A stretch of 64,000 nucleotides of DNA from Rhodocyclales bacterium (GTDB lineage: Bacteria > Pseudomonadota > Gammaproteobacteria > Burkholderiales > Rhodocyclaceae): positions 62,001 through 126,000 of the forward strand of contig JACRLX010000022.1 in the NCBI GenBank assembly GCA_016235165.1, in the 5' to 3' direction. The position numbers were made by a program, and so were the translations under genes. Below the pieces are notes generated by a model that was given only the letters and a program-made list of their open reading frames with translations, made no database searches and was not told the DNA's origin. Of this stretch, positions 60,844 to 64,000 are shown in pieces. The number at the start of each line of letters is the position of its first letter. Position 1 is the first letter of the stretch.

Positions 60844-61357
60844 GCTGCCGGTCGGCGATGACGACCGGCGCATTGCGCGCCATGCTGCCGCCGCGATCGC
60901 GCTTTCCGTGGCCGAGGCGGCCCTGCCCAGCCCGCTGCCGGGAATCAAGCCGGGCCTGGCCAACATCATCGTGCTGGTGGTGCTGGCGCGCCACGGCTGG
61001 CGCGATGCCGCCTGGGTCAGCCTGCTGCGGGTGGTGGCCGGCAGCCTGGCGATCGGGCAGTTCCTCGCTCCCGGTTTCTTTCTCGCCCTGGCCGGCGCCT
61101 TGTGCAGCCTGGCCGTGCTGGCGCTGGCGCAGGCCCTGCCGGCGCGCTGGTTCGGCCCGGTGACGGCGAGCGTGCTGGCTGCCTTCGCCCACATCGGCGG
61201 CCAGATCCTGGTGGCCCGTGCCTGGCTGGTGCCGCATGACGGAGTATTTTTGCTGGTGCCCATGTTCGCCGCCGCGGCCTTGTTCTTCGGCACGCTCAAC
61301 GGCCTGATCGCGGCGCGCCTGCTGGCGGCGACAGCTGACGCGGACTCCGCGCCGTGA
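60824..61357 (+). CDS. Gx transporter family protein
   Basis: A 177-residue membrane protein with five or so helices and the LPGIKPGLANIIVLVVLARHG segment typical of the Gx transporter family (once named heptaprenyl diphosphate synthase component I). Pairing with a NusG-II protein is the usual arrangement. The start at 60824 follows a plausible site inside the preceding gene; a downstream start is possible. Confidence 0.8.
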   Translation: MTASTIELPVGDDDRRIARHAAAAIALSVAEAALPSPLPGIKPGLANIIVLVVLARHGWRDAAWVSLLRVVAGSLAIGQFLAPGFFLALAGALCSLAVLALAQALPARWFGPVTASVLAAFAHIGGQILVARAWLVPHDGVFLLVPMFAAAALFFGTLNGLIAARLLAATADADSAP

Positions 61358-61962
61358 TCGTTCCGCTGTTCCCCCTGCGCTCCGTGCTGTTCCCCGGCGG
61401 GCGCTTGCCGATGAAGATATTCGAGCAGCGCTACATGGACATGGTCACGGTTTGCCTCAAGGAGTCTGCTTCCTTCGGCATCTGCCTGCTTGCCGCCGGG
61501 GAAGAAGTGGCGAGGCCCGGGCAGGCGCCGGCGGTGCCGGAGCGGTTCGGCACATTGGCCCACATCACCGACTGGGACATGCCGCAGCTTGGCGTGCTCA
61601 ACATCGTCGCCCAGGGCGGCGAGCGCTTCCACATCCTGCGCCATTGGGTCGAGCCTTCCGGCTTGTTGCGCGGCGAGATCGAGCGGGTGCCCGAGCCCGC
61701 CGCGCTGCCGATTCCGGGAGCCTACGCGCGCCTGGTGCCGCTGTTGCGCGCCATCATCGAGGACATGGCCAAGACGGCGCCGAATGCGCCGGCCAAGCCA
61801 TATCGCTTCTTCGACGTCGGATGGCTGGGCATGCGCTATGCCGAAGTGCTGCCGATACCCCTGGCCGCCAAGCAGAAGCTGCTGGAAATCGAGGACGGCA
61901 TCGACCGCCTGGAAATCATCTACCGCTTCCTCGAAAGCAAGGGATTGCTGCCGGAGGGCTGA
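61354..61962 (+). CDS. Lon N-terminal (LON substrate-binding) domain protein
   Basis: A 202-residue stand-alone LON_substr_bdg protein from a GTG start. VPLFPLRSVLFPGGRLPMKIFEQRY is the domain's hallmark, and LNIVAQGGERFHIL follows; no protease part. Function unknown. It overlaps mutY, on the other strand, by 43 bases at the 3' ends. Confidence 0.85.
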   Translation: MIVPLFPLRSVLFPGGRLPMKIFEQRYMDMVTVCLKESASFGICLLAAGEEVARPGQAPAVPERFGTLAHITDWDMPQLGVLNIVAQGGERFHILRHWVEPSGLLRGEIERVPEPAALPIPGAYARLVPLLRAIIEDMAKTAPNAPAKPYRFFDVGWLGMRYAEVLPIPLAAKQKLLEIEDGIDRLEIIYRFLESKGLLPEG

Positions 61963-63005
61963 ACAAGTCCCTCAAGTATCCGCCGCACCGGCGCTGGCAG
62001 GCCGGTCTGAGCCACCTCGTCGGCGCCGACCCATCGCAGACCCGGTTCCCTGGCCACGGCAAGCGGTTCGACGAGCAGCAGCAAGGGGGTGATGCGCAGG
62101 CGGAAATGACTGAAGGCGTGGTCAAAAGTCGGCGCTGGGGATACGGCGACCACCCGGCAAGCGAAGTGTTGCGCCGCCCAGCTTGCCGCATCGGCCGTTG
62201 CCGGCAGTTCCGGCAGCGACAGCAGGCCGCCCCAGATGCCGCTCGGAGGCCGGGTTTCCAGCAGGACGCGGTCGCCGTCAAGCAGCACCAGCAGCGTCGC
62301 CTCGCGGCGCGGAACCGCCGTGCGTGGTTTCGGGCTCGGCAACTCGGTGGTGCGCCCGCTCTTCAGCGCGACACAGATGTCATTGAGTGGACAGGCATCG
62401 CAGCGCGGCTTGCCGCGCGTGCAAACCATGGCGCCGAGGTCCATCTGCGCCTGGTTGTAGGCGCCGCCGTTGCGCGCCGGCATCAGTTCGGCGGCCAGCG
62501 CCCATAGCTGCCTTTCCACTGCACCGACACCCGGAAAGCCCTCGATGCCGAAGGCGCGGCACAGCACGCGCTTGACGTTGCCATCGAGGATCGGCGCCTG
62601 CGCGCCGAAGCAGAAGGTGGCGATCGAATTGGCGGTGGAACGGCCGATGCCGGGCAGGCGGGCAATGACATCCGGGTCGCGGGGAAACTCGCCGCCGTGC
62701 GCACCCATCACGGCTTGCGCGCAGGCGTGCAGGTTGCGCGCGCGGGCGTAGTAGCCCAGCCCGCTCCACAAGGCCATGACCTCGGCCACGGGTGCCGCGG
62801 CAAGCAAGTCAAGATTGGGCAAGCGCCGCAGGAAGCGCTCGTAGTAAGGCAGCACCGTCGCCACCTGGGTCTGCTGCAGCATGATCTCCGACAGCCAGAC
62901 GCGGTAGGGGTCGCGCGTGTTCTGCCACGGCAGGTCGTGGCGACCGTGGTGTTTGTGCCAGTTGACCAGGCGCGCGGCGAAGTCCTGGCCTTCGGGGAGC
63001 CTCAC
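61920..63005 (-). CDS. mutY: A/G-specific adenine glycosylase MutY
   Basis: A 361-residue base-excision enzyme removing adenine opposite 8-oxoguanine. The catalytic domain has [12 protein letters not shown] and [15 protein letters not shown] with the catalytic Asp after; the iron-sulfur cysteines are in [17 protein letters not shown]. The C-terminal Nudix-like domain contains the dispersed repeat, read as VAVSPAPTF, before DHAFSHFRL. Its stop overlaps the Lon-N gene and its start overlaps the purT stop by four bases. Confidence 0.93.
   Translation of the reverse strand: MRLPEGQDFAARLVNWHKHHGRHDLPWQNTRDPYRVWLSEIMLQQTQVATVLPYYERFLRRLPNLDLLAAAPVAEVMALWSGLGYYARARNLHACAQAVMGAHGGEFPRDPDVIARLPGIGRSTANSIATFCFGAQAPILDGNVKRVLCRAFGIEGFPGVGAVERQLWALAAELMPARNGGAYNQAQMDLGAMVCTRGKPRCDACPLNDICVALKSGRTTELPSPKPRTAVPRREATLLVLLDGDRVLLETRPPSGIWGGLLSLPELPATADAASWAAQHFACRVVAVSPAPTFDHAFSHFRLRITPLLLLVEPLAVAREPGLRWVGADEVAQTGLPAPVRRILEGLVQPSGSNPLLSRKR
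62125..62148 (-). repeat. 24 bp dispersed repeat, copy C, inside mutY
   Basis: On the minus strand: CGCCGT, ATCC, then CCAGCGCCGACTTT. It is read in frame within the C-terminal domain of MutY. Confidence 0.5.
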
Positions 63006-64000
63006 CCCCTGACCGGCCTTACCCGGCTTGCCGCGAGCTTGGCACGGCGGCGCGCCTCGTCGGTGGTGTCGGCATTCGCCACCGCCACACCCATGCGGCG
63101 CTTGAGGAAACTCTCCGGCTTGCCGAACAGGCGCAGGTCGGATTCCGGCACCTGCAGGGCTTCGGCGACGCCCTCGAAGGCGATGCCCTTCTCATCCAGG
63201 CCGCCATACACCACCGCCGAGGCGCCGGGGCGACGCAGCGTGGTATCGACCGGCAGGCCCAGGATCGCCCTTGCATGCAACTCGAATTCGGAGAGGCGCT
63301 GCGTAGCCAGCGTCACCAGGCCGGTGTCATGCGGGCGCGGGCTGACCTCGGAGAACCAGACCTGGTCGCCCTTGACGAACAGCTCGACGCCGAAGATGCC
63401 GCGCCCGCCCAGGTTGGAGGTCACGGCACGGGCGATGTCGCGCGACTTTTGCAATGCGGTCGGCGTCATCGCCATCGGTTGCCAGCTCTCGACGTAGTCG
63501 CCATTCACTTGCACATGGCCGATCGGGTCGCAGAAGAAGGTCTCGACTTCGCCCGATGCGCGAGCTGTTGGATTGGCGCCGCTGGCCCCGAGTGCACGCA
63601 CCGTGAGCTGGGTGATTTCGTAGTCGAAATCGATGAAGCCCTCGACGATGACGCGCCCGGCGCCGACGCGGCCGGCGGCCTGCGAGTAGTCCCAGGCCTG
63701 TTGCACGCCGGCCGCGGACTTCACCAGCGACTGGCCCTTGCCGGACGAGGACATCACCGGCTTGATCACGCAGGGGTAGCCGATGCCCGGTTTGTCAGAC
63801 CCGTCGATCGCCGCCCGCAGCTCGGCCAGCGTGTCGGCGAACTGGTAGGGCGAGGTGGCCAGCCCGAGTTCCTCGGCGGCCAGGCGGCGGATGCCTTCGC
63901 GGTTCATGGTCAGCTGCGCGGCGCGTGCGGTGGGGATGATCTCGGGGCGGTGGCCGCCGGCGCCGTCGCGCTCGATCTCGACCAGCGTGGCGGTGGCGAT
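63002..64000 (-). CDS. purT: PurT, formate-dependent GAR transformylase, partial
   Basis: An ATP-grasp enzyme making formyl-GAR in purine synthesis. The frame is open to the window edge, so the N-terminus is missing; 332 residues are present. [32 protein letters not shown] and [15 protein letters not shown] are diagnostic. [15 protein letters not shown] segment just before the [12 protein letters not shown] motif appears to be extra relative to the family, again in frame. Overlaps mutY by four bases. Confidence 0.93.
   Translation of the reverse strand: MATATLVEIERDGAGGHRPEIIPTARAAQLTMNREGIRRLAAEELGLATSPYQFADTLAELRAAIDGSDKPGIGYPCVIKPVMSSSGKGQSLVKSAAGVQQAWDYSQAAGRVGAGRVIVEGFIDFDYEITQLTVRALGASGANPTARASGEVETFFCDPIGHVQVNGDYVESWQPMAMTPTALQKSRDIARAVTSNLGGRGIFGVELFVKGDQVWFSEVSPRPHDTGLVTLATQRLSEFELHARAILGLPVDTTLRRPGASAVVYGGLDEKGIAFEGVAEALQVPESDLRLFGKPESFLKRRMGVAVANADTTDEARRRAKLAASRVRPVRG

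Noticed and set aside
1-64000. CRISPR array or insertion sequence
   Set aside because: No regularly spaced repeats and no transposase frame were seen; the only mobile remnant is the tRNA-Lys element.

Overview
The window is GC-rich and densely coded. It reads as the chromosome of a denitrifying, metabolically flexible betaproteobacterium. A member of the Rhodocyclales or Sterolibacteriaceae type is my best guess, inferred from gene content: a NapC-less nap locus, complete System I cytochrome c maturation apart from ccmG, Coq7, class I PHB synthase, a liu operon under a MerR-type LiuR, and an MtrAB-type porin-cytochrome pair. No rRNA is present to fix the taxonomy.

Layout. 1-4450 (+): the end of an ABC importer (substrate-binding protein tail and two paralogous permeases) followed by a sulfur-handling set (DsrE-like, TusA, SQR-like flavoprotein, DUF1641), closed by a strong hairpin terminator. 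4459-10206: periplasmic nitrate reductase, with napF on + converging on napDAGHB on -, preceded by a perfect FNR-type palindrome. 10302-16569 (-): ccmABCDEFHI. 16761-17828: a polytopic membrane protein of unknown function. 17885-21623: a 3.7 kb mobile-element remnant in a tRNA-Lys gene, bounded by an exact 45 bp direct repeat. It carries a ParD/ParE-type toxin pair, regulators, phage-like small genes and an integrase stub. 21579-21750: two tRNA-Lys genes. 21846-21917 (-): a candidate small RNA displaying an anti-Shine-Dalgarno sequence.

22042-30466: housekeeping genes (osmC-like, coq7, rppH, proS, lytic transglycosylase, retropepsin-like protease, metG, acylphosphatase, peroxiredoxin). 30500-32956: ChaN-like lipoprotein, Sel1-repeat protein and a small cytochrome c. 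33035-38813 (-): an extracellular-electron-transfer type locus of four genes. These are a membrane-bound DUF3365-type haem protein with HAMP, a dihaem protein whose two haem domains are joined by a roughly 170-residue TolA-like helix, a decahaem MtrA-like cytochrome and an MtrB/PioB beta-barrel. 38971-44047: two unrecognised proteins, a PIN protein, PHB synthase and an MBL hydrolase.

44172-59512 (+): leucine/isovalerate catabolism. LiuR and its palindromic operator precede thioesterases, isovaleryl-CoA dehydrogenase, a GNAT-carbonic anhydrase fusion, thiolase, hydratase, a second acyl-CoA dehydrogenase, an inserted VapBC module, a DsbA-type isomerase, liuB, liuC, liuD and liuE, then a DUF1289 protein and an MBL hydrolase. 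59558-64000: rapZ, a NusG-II/Gx-transporter pair, a Lon-N protein, mutY and a partial purT.

How it fits together. The nap, ccm and mtr-like loci all need c-type haem, and nap and ccm lie head to tail. The sulfur flavoprotein, nitrate reductase and MtrAB-like conduit suggest use of inorganic electron donors or acceptors. The liu block feeds acetyl-CoA and acetoacetate to central metabolism and PHB. The points most worth a second look are the TolA-like dihaem cytochrome beside MtrAB, the anti-SD small RNA, the tRNA-Lys element, a 24 bp dispersed repeat with one copy inside mutY, and the missing ccmG.
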